Source: Diadophis punctatus similis (Eukaryota > Chordata > Lepidosauria > Squamata > Dipsadidae). Taken from it: a DNA stretch of 64,000 bases. The notes beneath the pieces were generated by a model. The model saw only the letters and a list, made by a program, of their open reading frames with translations. It was not told the DNA's origin and made no database searches. Positions 53,690 to 64,000 of the stretch are shown here, one piece after another. The translations under genes were made by a program, and so were the position numbers. Within the stretch, counting starts at the first letter, position 1; each line of letters starts with the position of its first letter. The stretch spans positions 239,535,177 through 239,599,176 of the forward strand of contig JALIGW010000002.1 of assembly GCA_023053685.1 (NCBI GenBank). The letters run 5' to 3'.

Positions 53690-54088
53690 CGATTTTTTTT
53701 CACTAACATGCTATTCCCAGCTCTTCTTCTGAACATGGAAACCCAGAAGAATTCAAAGGTCCTCAGAGGAGATGTTGCTTCTCACTATAATTATCACCAT
53801 CCCAATCTTTGGGATCTCTTGTGCTATTTCTCCAGTCATTGCCTTTTATGAAAAACAAAAAACAGACTGAAACAATAAGGAAGAGATCTTACAACAGCCT
53901 CCCATAATACTGAATGTTGTGCACAACATATAATGACTGGCAAAGACCATGCTGTTGAATGTGCCTTTTTCTCCTTTCCATGTAAAACTTACTTTGTCTC
54001 TGTCTGAATCAAGAAAGTCACTTGCTTTTCCATGTTTTGAGTGTGCTGTGAATTTTTCTAAGTCTTCTTGTTGTTTAAAAACTGAGAA
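53690..54088 (+). promoter_or_regulatory. Conserved 5' flank of V2R gene D
   Basis: Parallel to 8045-8496 upstream of gene B across most of its length; probably promoter and 5' UTR. Confidence 0.5.
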
Positions 54089-54327
54089 ATGGCTGATTCA
54101 ACCCAAGGAGGAAAAGAATTCCTGCTTATGTTTCTGATGCTTATGCTGAACTGGACAAAGTCTGGGATTCTCAGAACCAAATGCCCCCCCATTTTGAAGA
54201 AGCAGGACAGAGGAAATCCATGGAACTATTATGGGCCAGGAGACCATATCATCACTGTGCTTGAAACTGCAACAAAACCTTCTCTTGAGCTGTTACAGTT
54301 TAATGGGGCTCGTTATATTTCTTCTCC
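54089..54327 (+). CDS. V2R gene D exon 1
   Basis: 239 bp, phase 2 at CCGTAAGT. The N-terminus MADSTQGGKEF precedes a hydrophobic core LLMFLMLML. The start is uncertain (54089 or 54128). Confidence 0.82.
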
Positions 54328-57097
54328 GTAAGTCATTCAGTGTGTTGGAGATGCATTCCCTCCATTTGCATTTATAATACTCTTTTCCCTTCTTTGCCTT
54401 CCAGTTATTTCTAAATTGTAGAAAATGTGTAAGTTCTTGGATCATTTTGATTTATAGGGCTCTCCTCTTTATTATTTTGTACAAGATAATTGCATATAAT
54501 TTTTGTTGACATGAGAATAATATCTCATAGAGGCGATTTAGATCTTTTCTTGGAATTCAGACAGCTAGAAATAAAGCCGAGATTAAAAGTCTAATAGAAA
54601 ATATAAATTTCAGTACAAAAACAATAAATCCTGAATAATTGCATCTTTGCTATGAAAACACGACCGTTCAGGTCAACAGCTAAGGCAGAAGAGAACAATG
54701 GTGACTTAGGAATGCACACATGTGTACAACTCATATCACTTGTTCTGCTTATATTAAAATGTACCATAATATTAGTATAGGGGTGCATCACCCTGCATAG
54801 TCATACAACTGACAATATTCACTACGTGACAATTTTGTACAAGATTCAGAATCAAGGATGGGGCAGAAGAAAACCAAAAAGAACTTGAGAAAGAGAGACA
54901 CAGAATTCAGAGGATATTCTCATCCTCTCGCAGTATTGAGTTCATTTCCTAACTATTGACTTTCATTTTCTGTAGTTGTTGAAAAGATTGTAGTTGCCTC
55001 TGCCTGTCCATATTAATTGCATGCTTCTTATAGGAAAAAGGATGACTTATATTTTAAATTGCTTTGCTGGCTCGCTTAATCATCCATGTACTTGCTTTTA
55101 TGGTAGCTCTATTTGATTGAATGACCATGAATCATGGCAATTGGATATAGGAAAATGAGCATTAGCACAAATAATGATGTATTTGAGACTCTGATTGAAG
55201 ATTCTGTCCAATCCCATCTTCTCAACACTCTTGGTAATTAAATGGTGACGGGTGACTATTATTTGCCTCTGGTTTTCAATCAATATTAGCTTATTTTGTT
55301 GCTTCTGTTGTTGTTGTTGATGATAACATAAACATATTTGTACAGTACTAGATATAACAATCTGCCAGGAATACTACCCTACATTTTGGTCATTCAAATG
55401 GTCAACAAGAATTCCCAGTTCCTGCACAATTTCACACTTGGCTACAGCATCCATGACAACTATTTTAATACATTCACAACTTCAAATGCCTTGATGGACA
55501 CACTGTCTACTGGAGAAGCTAATGTCCCCAACTATAGCTGTGGAGGAAAGGGCAACCTTTTGGCTCTTCTTGATGGAACAAAAAGAGGCATCTCCATCCA
55601 GATGTCAACTTTAGTAGGCATCTACAAAGTCCCCCAGGTTTGTGTGTGCATTTCTCTATAAGTAAAGTGAGTGAGATGGTGGTGGATGAGTAATAGATCT
55701 AGCCATATCTTCTGTATGAAATTCAAGAACTGCTTTTCACCATGGCCATTGTAGGTGTCATGGCATTGGCTAGAGACAGGGATCAACAGTGGGGAAGGGG
55801 CATGAAATGGAGCAGCCCTATCCTTTCATGACACCATCTCCACTGTTTTGCTACACAATTGTGAAGGTGAGGAAAGTTTCTGCATCCAGTCAAAGGGTCT
55901 TTGTACAAAGGGAAGTTGTAGTAGAGATGGGATTCTAATATTTTCTATATGATCAAGGCTTGTTTGTTCATGAACAGATTACACTTAATCAAGGTTTGTT
56001 CATGAACAAACTCATCAACATTTACATGAAACCGCTGGGGGAGATCATCCGTTGGCATGGGGTGAGCTTTCAACAGTACGCTGATGACACCCAGCTGTAC
56101 ATCTCCACCCCGTTTCAATTTAGGGAGGCAGTGGATGTAATGTGCTGATGCCTGGACGATGTTAGGATCTGGATGGGGAGGAACAGGCTCAAGCTCAACC
56201 CTGACAAGACTGAATGGCTTTGGATATTGCCTCCTAAGGACTATGTCGACTGTCCCTCTTTGGTTCTTGGGGGAGAAAAACTAACCCCCTCAGAACGGGT
56301 CCGCAATTTGGGAGTTCTCCTAGATCCACAGCTAAAATTAGACCAACACCTTACAGCTGTGGCTAGGGGAGCCTTTGCACAGGTTCGCCTGGTGCACCAA
56401 TTGCGACCATACTTGGAGAGGGAGGCTCTATTCACGGTCACTCATGCCCTTGTCACCTCTCGATTGGACTACTATAATGCGCTCTATATGGGGTTACCCT
56501 TGAAGAGTATCCGGAGACTTCAATTGGTGCAAAATGCGGCTGCATGAGCTGTGGTGGGTGTCTCAAGATACACCCACGTAACACCCATACTCTGCCAGCT
56601 GCACTGGTTGTCCATTAGTCTCCGGGTGCAATTCAAGGTGTTGATTATCATCTTTAAAGCCCTACATGGCTTAGGACCAGGTTACCTACTTCACACTTCC
56701 CTTTGACTGGTCAGGTCCCACAGAGTGGGTCTCCTCCAGGTCCCGTCAACCAAACAATGCCGGCTGGTGGGGCCTAGGGGGAGGGCCTTCTCTGTTGGGC
56801 CCCTGCTCTCTGGAACCAACTACCCCCAGAGATCTGAATTATCCCCACCTTGCTGGCCTTCCGAAAAGCCATTAAGACATGGCTCTTCCTGCAGGCGGGG
56901 TGATTTTGAGACCATTTAATACCTTAGGTCTCCCCCATGTATGTATGGTTTGTATGTTTTTAATCTTTTTAAACTGTTATTAATATTGTTTTATAGTTGT
57001 TCTTTACATGTTGTATGCCGCCTTGAGTAGGGCGAGGGAGTAGGGCGACATATAAGAACACTAAAATAAACAAATAATAAATAAATAAATAAATAAA

Positions 57098-57138
<41 letters not shown>

Positions 57139-57171
57139 ACAAACAAACAAACAAACAAACAAACAAACAAA

Positions 57172-57238
<67 letters not shown>

Positions 57239-58365
57239 GGCTTGAAGACAAGTAAGACCCTGGTGAGTACTTTGTACTGGCTGAATTATAAAAAAAAAAT
57301 ATTTGGACATGTGAGGCTCTGTACAGGTAGCCTCATTTACAGAAATAAATAATACCTGCCCTATCCCAATTGGTTGGAATATGACAATAGTAGTTTCTAT
57401 ACAGGGGTGGGTTCCTACTTACCTCGCTGCCGGTTCGCTTCCTCCCACACTGCGTGGGTGCACCTCATGGGCTCGTGTGTGCTTTGCACGTGCATGCATT
57501 TGCAGTGCCAAAAAAATCTGGAAAAAAAAGCCAAAAACAAGATGGCAACCACATGCACAGTGCCAGAAACTCGGCTTCTGCGCATGCTCAGAAGAAAAAA
57601 ATACTAAAAAAAATTCAAAAAAAATTAGATGGCGGTGCCCACAGACCAGCACCGACCAAACCGGGTCGATGATGTCATTGTGATGTCACCAGCGGGTCGC
57701 TACCGGTTCGGGCGAACGGTCCAAACCGGGAGGAACCGACTCCTGTTCCTATACCTAAAATAAAGAATAAAAAGTTCTTTGGAAAATGACCTCATAGTCA
57801 TAGTAGATGGTTATCATTATTATTTTTTTTATAAAAGTTTTTTTTCTCCACATATGCATCCATCCATATACCATAAATCATAACAAAGTATACATAATTA
57901 TACACTTATATTCAATAAACCATAAACACACATCCTAATTTTTCACCTTTTATACTTTTATTAAAGCCCTATATGGCTCAGGACCAGGCTACCTCCGAGA
58001 CCGCCTCCTACCACATAGCTCCCTTAGACCAGTGAGATCCCACAGAGTTGGTCTCCTCCAGGTCCCATCAGCCAGACAATGTCGGCTGGCGGGTCCACCC
58101 TGGCAGCTCCGGCCCTCTGGAACCAGCTACCCCCGGGAATGCGGACCGCCTCCACCCTACTGGTCTTCCGTAAGGCAGTCAAGACCTGGCTCTTCCGTCA
58201 GGCGGGGACCATTGAGTTTAGGAATATCAGGGATAAGTGATAGTACTATGTATGTATTTTTAATCAGTTTTTTGTTTTAATTCGCTTTTAACTGTTTTTA
58301 GATTTTGTATTTGATGTTGTTAGCAGCCCAGAGTCCCTCGGGAGTTGGGCGGCATACAAATCTAA

Positions 58366-58432
<67 letters not shown>

Positions 58433-58436
58433 AAAA

Positions 58437-58475
<39 letters not shown>

Positions 58476-61400
58476 ATATTGCCCATCCCCCCCCCATTTC
58501 ATATCACTCCCCACCCTCTATCTCCCTCTCTTCCCTCTACCTTCTTTCTCCTTCTCTCCCACTTTCCTACTTTCCTCTCCCCTTCTCCCCTTCCTTCTCT
58601 ACTTCCTCTTTCTCCCTCTTCTCCCTAGTAGATGGTTAGCCAATATAGGGAAATAACTCCTTTCCTTACGTAGGAGTAGTTTTCTCTGAGACTGGATCTT
58701 GGTATTTTGGACTTAATCTGACCCCAGTTATAACACAGCATTCTTCATTGCTTTTTCAGGTCACTTGTAAATTTGTTTCAGAGGCTCTGAGTGATAAAAG
58801 ACAATTTCCCTTTTTCTACCGAATGGCCCCCAAAGATGGGATCCAGTACCCAGCAATTGTCCAACTGCTCCTCCATTTCAGATGGACCTTGATTGGTCTT
58901 TTTGCTGCAGACACAGGGAGAGGAGAGGATTTCATGAGGGTTTTTACTCTTGCACTTGTGAGGAATGGAATTTGCGTTGTTATATCACAACGATTCAAAA
59001 CGACTACGCCTACAGCACCCTTCAAGAATGCCATTCATAAGTGGAGACAAGTCAATGTCTTTGTTTTCTTTACAGACCATAATACCATGATTGATGGATT
59101 TCATGCCGTCCATTTCACACTTGAAGTTTTGCCAGGACCCATTGAAGGGAAAGTCTGGATCACCACACTCTTTGGCGCATTACTAACGAAAAGTCACAGA
59201 GTTTACCACCACGTCCATAGTATTTGGCACTTTGATATTCAGGGAAGAAAGGCTGACAATACTTTTCAATCATCAATCTTTGTGAAACCCCTACCTAAGT
59301 GCTTTCACTGTTCTTTTTCAAAGAATGTCTTTTCTGTCAAAGGCCGAAAAAGATGCATCCAGAAAGCACCACTGGAGACTAAAGACAAAAGGAACAGTCA
59401 CAAATTTGGAATTAATGCCCGTGTTTACAGTGTTGTTAGGACTCTGGCTTATGTCTTGGATGAGGCATATTCCTCCTTATCCAGGAGAAGAAGGAAGGAG
59501 GGTGAAGAGAGTTTGGGGGCTCCAAGGCTTCAGCCATGGCAGGTAGGGGATCCCAACAGGGATCTATCAAACTTAATTATTTTTAGAAGGAATCCAAAGG
59601 AGAAGCATGGGAACCATCCCCATCCCCTTTTCCTACAAGAGCTGAATAGGTTTAATAGTATTAATTTCAGAGAATTTTACCTTCATAACTTTGAAGAAAG
59701 CCCTGAGATTATCTAGCCCAATCCCTCCTCTCTTCTCTCTTCTCCAAAGCACCTGAGGGTAGAACAAGAAGCAATGGGTGGAAACTAATCAAGGAGAGAT
59801 GCAACTTAGAACTAAGGAGAAATTTCCTGACATTTAGAACAATTAATCCCTGGAACAAGTTGCCTCCAGAAGTTGTGAATGCTCCAACACTGGAAGTTTT
59901 TAAGAAGATGATGGACAACCGTTTGTCTGAAGTGTAGGGTTTCCTGCCTAAGCAGGGGGTTGGACTAGAAGACTTCCAAGGTCCCTTCCAATTCTGTTAT
60001 TCTATTCTATTCTATTCTATTCTATTCTATTCTATTCTATTCTATTCTATTCTATTCTATTCTATTCTATTCTATTCTATTCTATTCTATTCTATTCTCT
60101 GAATGTTTTTCACATTTTTCTGATTGATGGCAGCTTGGTTCGAAGGTGAGGCTGACCTTCTGTGGTTCACTGGCTTTAAAACTTTCCTTTCTTTAAAGAT
60201 GGTTCACCTTTCATTCACCCAGTATCTCCTCTCTTGTAACAGAGCTCATTTTTCGATGTCCCACACTCTGGAATAACTGTGAAAAGGTCTTAAGCTTCTG
60301 TGTAACATCTTTCAGTAATTGGAAGAATGCCATATCCTGCCTTTTCCAACTAAGAGATTGTGTTAATTTGAAAAGTGCTCCCCTCAGCATTCCCCCTCCC
60401 CTCAGCAGCTCGAGAAGCCTCAAACGTGCGAAAATGCCTAGGATCATCACCGCACGTTCGTGGCTTCTCGGACTGCTGAAGGGAGGGGAATGGAGATAGC
60501 TCCTGCCGCCCGTTCTTTCAGCATCTCACGAGCTCCCTCAGCCATCCTCCCCTGCTTGGACTCACTGTGGGGTAGGAAGGCAGCGCATGCGCAGTGCCGG
60601 AAGCTCGGCTTCTGGGCATGTGCATAAGAAAATTGAAAAAAATAAATAATTTTTTTAAAAAAAATGGCAGCGCCCAGGCACCGGCAACCGACCGCACCGG
60701 TACTCTAACATCACCAGTGGGCCGCTACCGGTGCTATAGAGTGGACCGCACCAGTAGGAACCCACCACTGCCACATACGTATGGCTAGTCTAGAGAAAAG
60801 AAGGAGTAGGGAGAGACATAATAGCTGTATTCCAGTATTTGGGAGATTGCCACAAAGAAGAGGGGGTCAACTTATTTTCCAAAGCACCAGAGGCCAGGAC
60901 AAGAAACAATGGATGCAAACTAATGAAGGGGAGAAGCAACCTGGAATTAAGGAAAAACTTCCTAACAGTGAGAACAATTAACCAGTGGAACAGCTTGCCT
61001 TCAGAAGTTGTGGGTGCTTTATCTCTGGAGGTTTTAAAGAAGATATTGGACAGCTGCTTGTCTCACATTGTATAGGATCTCCTGCTCAAACAGGGAGCTG
61101 GACTAGAAAACTGCCTAGGTCCTATTCTATTCTATTCTATTCTATTCTATTCTATTCTATTCTATTCTATTCTATTCTGTTCTGTTCTGTTCTGTTCTGT
61201 TCTATTCTATTCTATTCTATTCTATTCTATTCTATTCTATTCTATTCTATTCTATTCTATTCTATTCTATTCTATTCTATTCCATTCCATTCCATTCCAT
61301 TCCATTCCATTCTATTCTACTCGATTCTACTCTACGCTACTCTACGCTACTCTACGCTACTCTACGCTATTCCATTCCATTCCATTCCATTCCATTCCAT

Positions 61401-62588
61401 TCCATTCCATTCCATTCCATTCCATTCCATTCTACTCTATTCTACTCTATTCTACTCTATTCTATTCTACGCTACGCTACTCTACTCTACTCTACTCTAC
61501 TCTACTCTACTCTACTCTACTCTACTCTACTCTACTCTACTCTACTCTACTCTACTCTACTCTACTCTACTCTACTCTACTCTACTCTACTCTACTCTAC
61601 TCTACTCCATTCCATTCCATTCCATTCCATTCCATTCCATTCTGGAATGATTTGGGGGTTGGGGGAAGAGATGTTTCCTGTGGAATAATTTGATATGAGG
61701 GGGCACAGCTGCTAAATGGGCAGAGAAAGAAACTTTTCAGGATGTCAGAAGGGTTGGTGGGAGATTCATACGTTCAAACTTGAAATATTCTTTTAATGTA
61801 GCCTTATAATAAAGTAGAATCAGCTTATTTGGTCATGTTTCCTATCTGGACCAGCTGGCCGAAGATTAGCCTAGCAACTTTCTTCTTGACAAATTTTTGA
61901 AGGACTTAATAATCTGTTTATTTTTGTTTGTTTGTTTGCTTGCTTTGATTCAATTTAACTTTGACCTGTTCTAGAATGTTCCCTGTCATTGACAAATTTT
62001 GCCAATTATTTATTCTGTCAATATATGATTGACAAATTTGCTGAACCTTTGTTTCTTAGTTTTCTAGTAACACAGTTTAGTTTCGAAGAATACCAGCTTA
62101 TTTCTTCCTTTCTTCAATTTATTTGGGATCTATAGAACGTTCCATATAATTGACAAATCATATTATGTTTTGTCACTATATAGCTAGTCAATATATGACT
62201 GAAAAAAGTTGTTGAACTTTCATTTTCTATTTTGAAAATAGCACTGACACTTCTTCATCTAGCAAGAATATTTCCAAGTTAGACAACTGTAAAAGAAAGG
62301 TTCAAATGTGAAAAGATCATATGGGGTAACAAATGAATGTGCTTACATTTAAAATTCCTGATTTTTCCATTCTAGCTTCATCCATTTCTGCGGAAGAATA
62401 AATTTTGCAATCTTTCTGAGATGAAAATGTACTTGGACCGAAGCGGAGATCTGGTAGCAGATATGATCATATTGAGCTTGGTGGTTTTCCCGGAGCAGAC
62501 TTACTTCACAAAGAAACTGGGGAGTTTTGAAACACAGAGACTTTTTATCAGCCAAGGTTTTCTTTCACAATTAAATTTGGTCAATAAG
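54089..62588 (+). CDS. V2R gene D, 5' part (exons 1-4); exons 5-6 beyond right edge
   Basis: Exons 54089-54327, 55346-55637, 58760-59542, 62376-62588, with consistent phases and GT/AG sites. It encodes a signal peptide, CPPILKKQDRGNPWNYY, the full flytrap domain ([36 protein letters not shown]) and the exon 4 end. The cysteine-rich linker and membrane domain should follow within about 5-10 kb to the right. No break is seen in the visible 1527 bp. The start could be 54089 or the Met at 54128: gene B has a stop codon in the corresponding upstream position. Closest to B in exons, introns and 5' flank. In exon 4 the usual ADLDIV reads ADMIIL. Confidence 0.88.
54328..55345. other. Intron 1 of gene D
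   Basis: No transposon is recognised, unlike the swollen intron 1 of gene B. The last part (CCCATCTTCTCAACACTC ... AAATGGTGACGGGTGACT) matches 10265-10320 in gene B. Confidence 0.5.
55346..55637 (+). CDS. V2R gene D exon 2
   Basis: 292 bp. It encodes LHNFTLGYSIHDNYF and NVPNYSCGG, ending CCCCAG before GTTTGTG. Confidence 0.9.
56012..57238 (+). mobile_element. L2-clade LINE 3' portion
   Basis: It encodes the RT end (YADDTQLYISTP), RIWMGRNRLKLNPDKTEWLW, NLGVLLDPQLKLDQHLTA and ALVTSRLDYYNALYMGLPL, then a 3' UTR and an (AAAT)n/(AAAC)n tail at 57063-57238. It lies in intron 2 of gene D. Several frame breaks. Confidence 0.85.
57402..57745. mobile_element. hAT-like MITE, 344 bp
   Basis: CAGGGGTGGGTTCCTACTTACC and GGGAGGAACCGACTCCTG ends; flanks tttctata/ttcctata (7/8). 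It lies in intron 2 of gene D. Confidence 0.78.
57960..58478 (+). mobile_element. L2-clade LINE 3' end with (AAAT)n tail
   Basis: AAAGCCCTATATGGCTCAGGACC ... GCAGCCCAGAGTCCCTCGGG, then 116 bp of AAAT repeats (58363-58478). Confidence 0.82.
58485..58625. repeat. Pyrimidine-rich low-complexity tract
   Basis: CCCTCTCTTCCCTCT-like DNA of about 140 bp directly after the LINE tail and about 130 bp before exon 3 of gene D. Confidence 0.8.
58760..59542 (+). CDS. V2R gene D exon 3
   Basis: 783 bp (261 codons, phase 0), between CTTTTTCAG and CAGGTAGGG. It encodes ALSDKRQFPFFYRM, FRWTLIGLF and CSFSKNVFSVKGRKRC. Confidence 0.92.
59755..60098 (+). mobile_element. CR1 LINE 3' end with (ATTCT)n tail
   Basis: GTAGAACAAGAAGCAATGGG ... 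GGTTGGACTAGAAGACTTCC, then about 100 bp of TCTAT units. Confidence 0.87.
60385..60770. mobile_element. hAT-like MITE, left-truncated
   Basis: The right end is AGTAGGAACCCACCACTG. The interior matches 52812-53449 starting from CCCCTCCCCTCAGCAGCTCG; the left terminus is missing. It contains GCGCATGCGC. Confidence 0.78.
60781..61642 (+). mobile_element. CR1 LINE 3' end with a 520-bp (ATTCT)n-type tail
   Basis: It encodes [20 protein letters not shown] and SCLSHIV. The tail 61122-61642 passes through ATTCT, GTTCT, CATTC, CTACT and ACTCT units in blocks. Confidence 0.9.
61965..62230 (+). repeat. Diverged direct repeat in intron 3 of gene D
   Basis: TAGAATGTTCC..CATTGACAAAT ... CAATATATGA recurs at about 62135-62222 (TAGAACGTTCC..AATTGACAAAT ... 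CAATATATGA). Confidence 0.5.
62376..62588 (+). CDS. V2R gene D exon 4
   Basis: 213 bp (71 codons), CATTCTAG to GTGGGC. It encodes MYLDRSGDLVADMIILS; aligned with gene B exon 4 without gaps. Confidence 0.9.
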
Positions 62589-63461
62589 GTGGGCAAAATA
62601 TTGGTGTCTTTTCTATGTTTTCCAAAGCCTTAGAACCCATTTCAGGTGGGCTAAGCCTAGTCACCAAGAAAGATGATTTCACTGAGATTTTAATGCGGTT
62701 ATAGAACAATTAAAGATTTCTTATTGGGAGGTTTGGGAGTACTATTGTCCAAGATGTCTTTCAGAGGTTATAATATGGAACACTGTTTTAAGCTGATTCA
62801 GCTATATCTAAAAATGAGATTTTGGGTCATTATTCTTTAGGACACAAGCCATGGCCCCTTTGTGTCCCCTCTGCAATGAAGTATATCTGTAAAATTGGTA
62901 AGAGAGGCCCTCAAGTGTTGTGGATGGCAATGCTGATGGCTTCAGGTTTACTGGTTTCTTGTTTTCAAACAGCAAAGAAGAAAGCAATTCTATTCACCAG
63001 GGCCCGAGTTCAGGTTTGGACTCATGTTGGAAGACTGCCTTGGGATTGGAACCAGGGTGGGTCATCCAAAGAACACACAGGGCAAGTTGCTTGGAGAAGA
63101 GGCATAGTATGTTTGAGAGCTAAAATACAGCAATTTAAAAAGTTGCCACAAACTTACAGGTTTGAGGTTGTTGCCTTTACAGAGGTATCTTTCCATTTAC
63201 TCCTCCCAGGGATAGAGCCCAGCCTCTAGGAATTATTGGAAATTGTAATCAGCTGTATGGCCACAAGGGGGCACTTGGTGATGAGGCACTCTGCTGAACT
63301 TGTGGGATTTTTCATTTATTTACCATATCAACTGGCTTCCTGCTTAATTAACACTATGACTGGAGGTAGCAATTACACAGAGGAAGTGATCTTTTGCTCA
63401 TCCTGAAGTAATATTTACCAGAATGGGCTATCACGTCATTTAGAGTGTAAAAGATTTCCAT
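62589..63461. other. Intron 4 of gene D, paralogous to gene B
   Basis: CACAAGCCATGGC ... ACAGCAAAGAAGAAAGC matches 16545-16680 in gene B. No transposon is recognised. Confidence 0.5.
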
Positions 63462-63469
63462 GTCCTAAG

Positions 63470-63626
63470 CAGTAATGGGTTTCATTTACCTTTGCTACCG
63501 GTTCTTAGAAGCTTCTGCACATGCGCAGATCATCTGTGATGACGTCCGGGCAAGTGGGCAGAGCTTCCCGCCACCCCCACTACCAGTTCGCCCGAACTGG
63601 GGTGAACCAGTAGCAACCCACTATTG
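63470..63626. mobile_element. hAT-like MITE, 157 bp
   Basis: CAGTAATGGGTTTC and GCAACCCACTATTG ends with identical flanks gtcctaag (63462-63469, 63627-63634). Confidence 0.8.
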
Positions 63627-63682
63627 GTCCTAAGGGATTTCTTATAGTTTTAATTGAGTTTGTTTGTTTGTTTGTTTGTTTA

Positions 63683-64000
63683 CCGTATGTTCCGGCGTAT
63701 AAGATGACTTTTTACCCCTTGAAAATCTTCTCAAAAGTCGGGGGTCATGTTATACCCTGGGTACTAAAATTTCCGAGCCAGGGGGAGCTCAAAAACGATC
63801 GCGGCTGCATCCCTGCCATTCTCCAGCCAAGCGACCGAAGGAGTCCCGGAGCCCTGACGCTGCCCTGCGGCTCGATCTCCTGCCGCCACCTGCAGCCTTC
63901 CCAGCAGATGGGCACGCGCGGGAGGAAGGAGAGGAGGAGGAGCCTCGGCGGAGATGGCGGTGAAAAATCTGACTCCGCATAAGATCTGAATTCTCTGCCG
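63683..64000. mobile_element. TA-flanked MITE with GC-rich cargo, cut by window edge
   Basis: After TTTA comes CCGTATGTTCCGGCGTATAAG, a terminus related to that of the 630-bp MITEs (CCGTATTTTT.GGAGTATAAG). Most of the rest is GC-rich (about 63770-63960) and unlike the AT-rich ends. The right terminus is outside the window. Confidence 0.55.

Noticed and set aside
60985..61650. 221-codon ORF rich in FYSIL and HSIPF
   Set aside because: Produced by a CR1 tail pentamer array.

Overview
The window is vertebrate nuclear DNA from a squamate reptile, most probably a snake. Evidence: multi-exon vomeronasal type-2 receptor (V2R) genes with the standard six-exon plan; L2/CR1 LINEs whose 3' ends run into (ATTCT)n or (AAAT)n tails; squamate tRNA-derived SINEs with (CTATTG)n tails and one Sauria-type SINE; and dense hAT-like and TA-flanked MITEs.

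The only host genes I can support are four V2Rs. Gene A (minus, exons 1-2, running off the left edge) and gene B (plus, 8497-28235, complete) are head to head. Gene C (minus, 46180-33161, complete) lies tail to tail with B. Gene D (plus, exons 1-4, running off the right edge) is head to head with C. B reads through all six exons to 849 codons and C to 858, with GT/AG junctions and matching phases. A resembles C and B resembles D, also in 5' flank and introns for B/D, so the layout looks like a divergent pair (A-,B+) duplicated as a block into (C-,D+). These receptors are class C GPCRs of vomeronasal sensory neurons: a signal peptide and Venus-flytrap ectodomain (exons 1-4), a cysteine-rich linker (exons 5-6) and seven membrane segments (exon 6).

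Almost everything else is mobile DNA. The most striking element is a 662-bp hAT-type insertion (34901-35562) with a perfect 8-bp target duplication in intron 4 of gene C. It carries a GC-rich leader, an ATG, 34 codons resembling the N-terminus of EAF1 (ELL-associated factor 1) and an intact splice donor: apparent capture of a host first exon. Also notable are a 2.8-kb L1 with ORF1 but no ORF2 and a perfect 16-bp target duplication (17870-20661); a family of at least 12 hAT-like MITEs with CAG(T/G)GGTG...CACTG ends and 8-bp duplications; two same-length TA-flanked MITEs in introns of gene B; a palindromic MITE with its empty site preserved in a nearby duplicate; a Ty3/gypsy RT fragment split by a SINE; and several microsatellites of 300-900 bp, most attached to LINE tails.

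Layout: 1-3600 gene A; 3600-8040 intergenic with duplicated DNA; 8497-28235 gene B; 28236-33160 repeat-rich spacer; 33161-46180 gene C; 46181-53690 spacer with LINE, gypsy and giant satellite DNA; 54089 to the end gene D.
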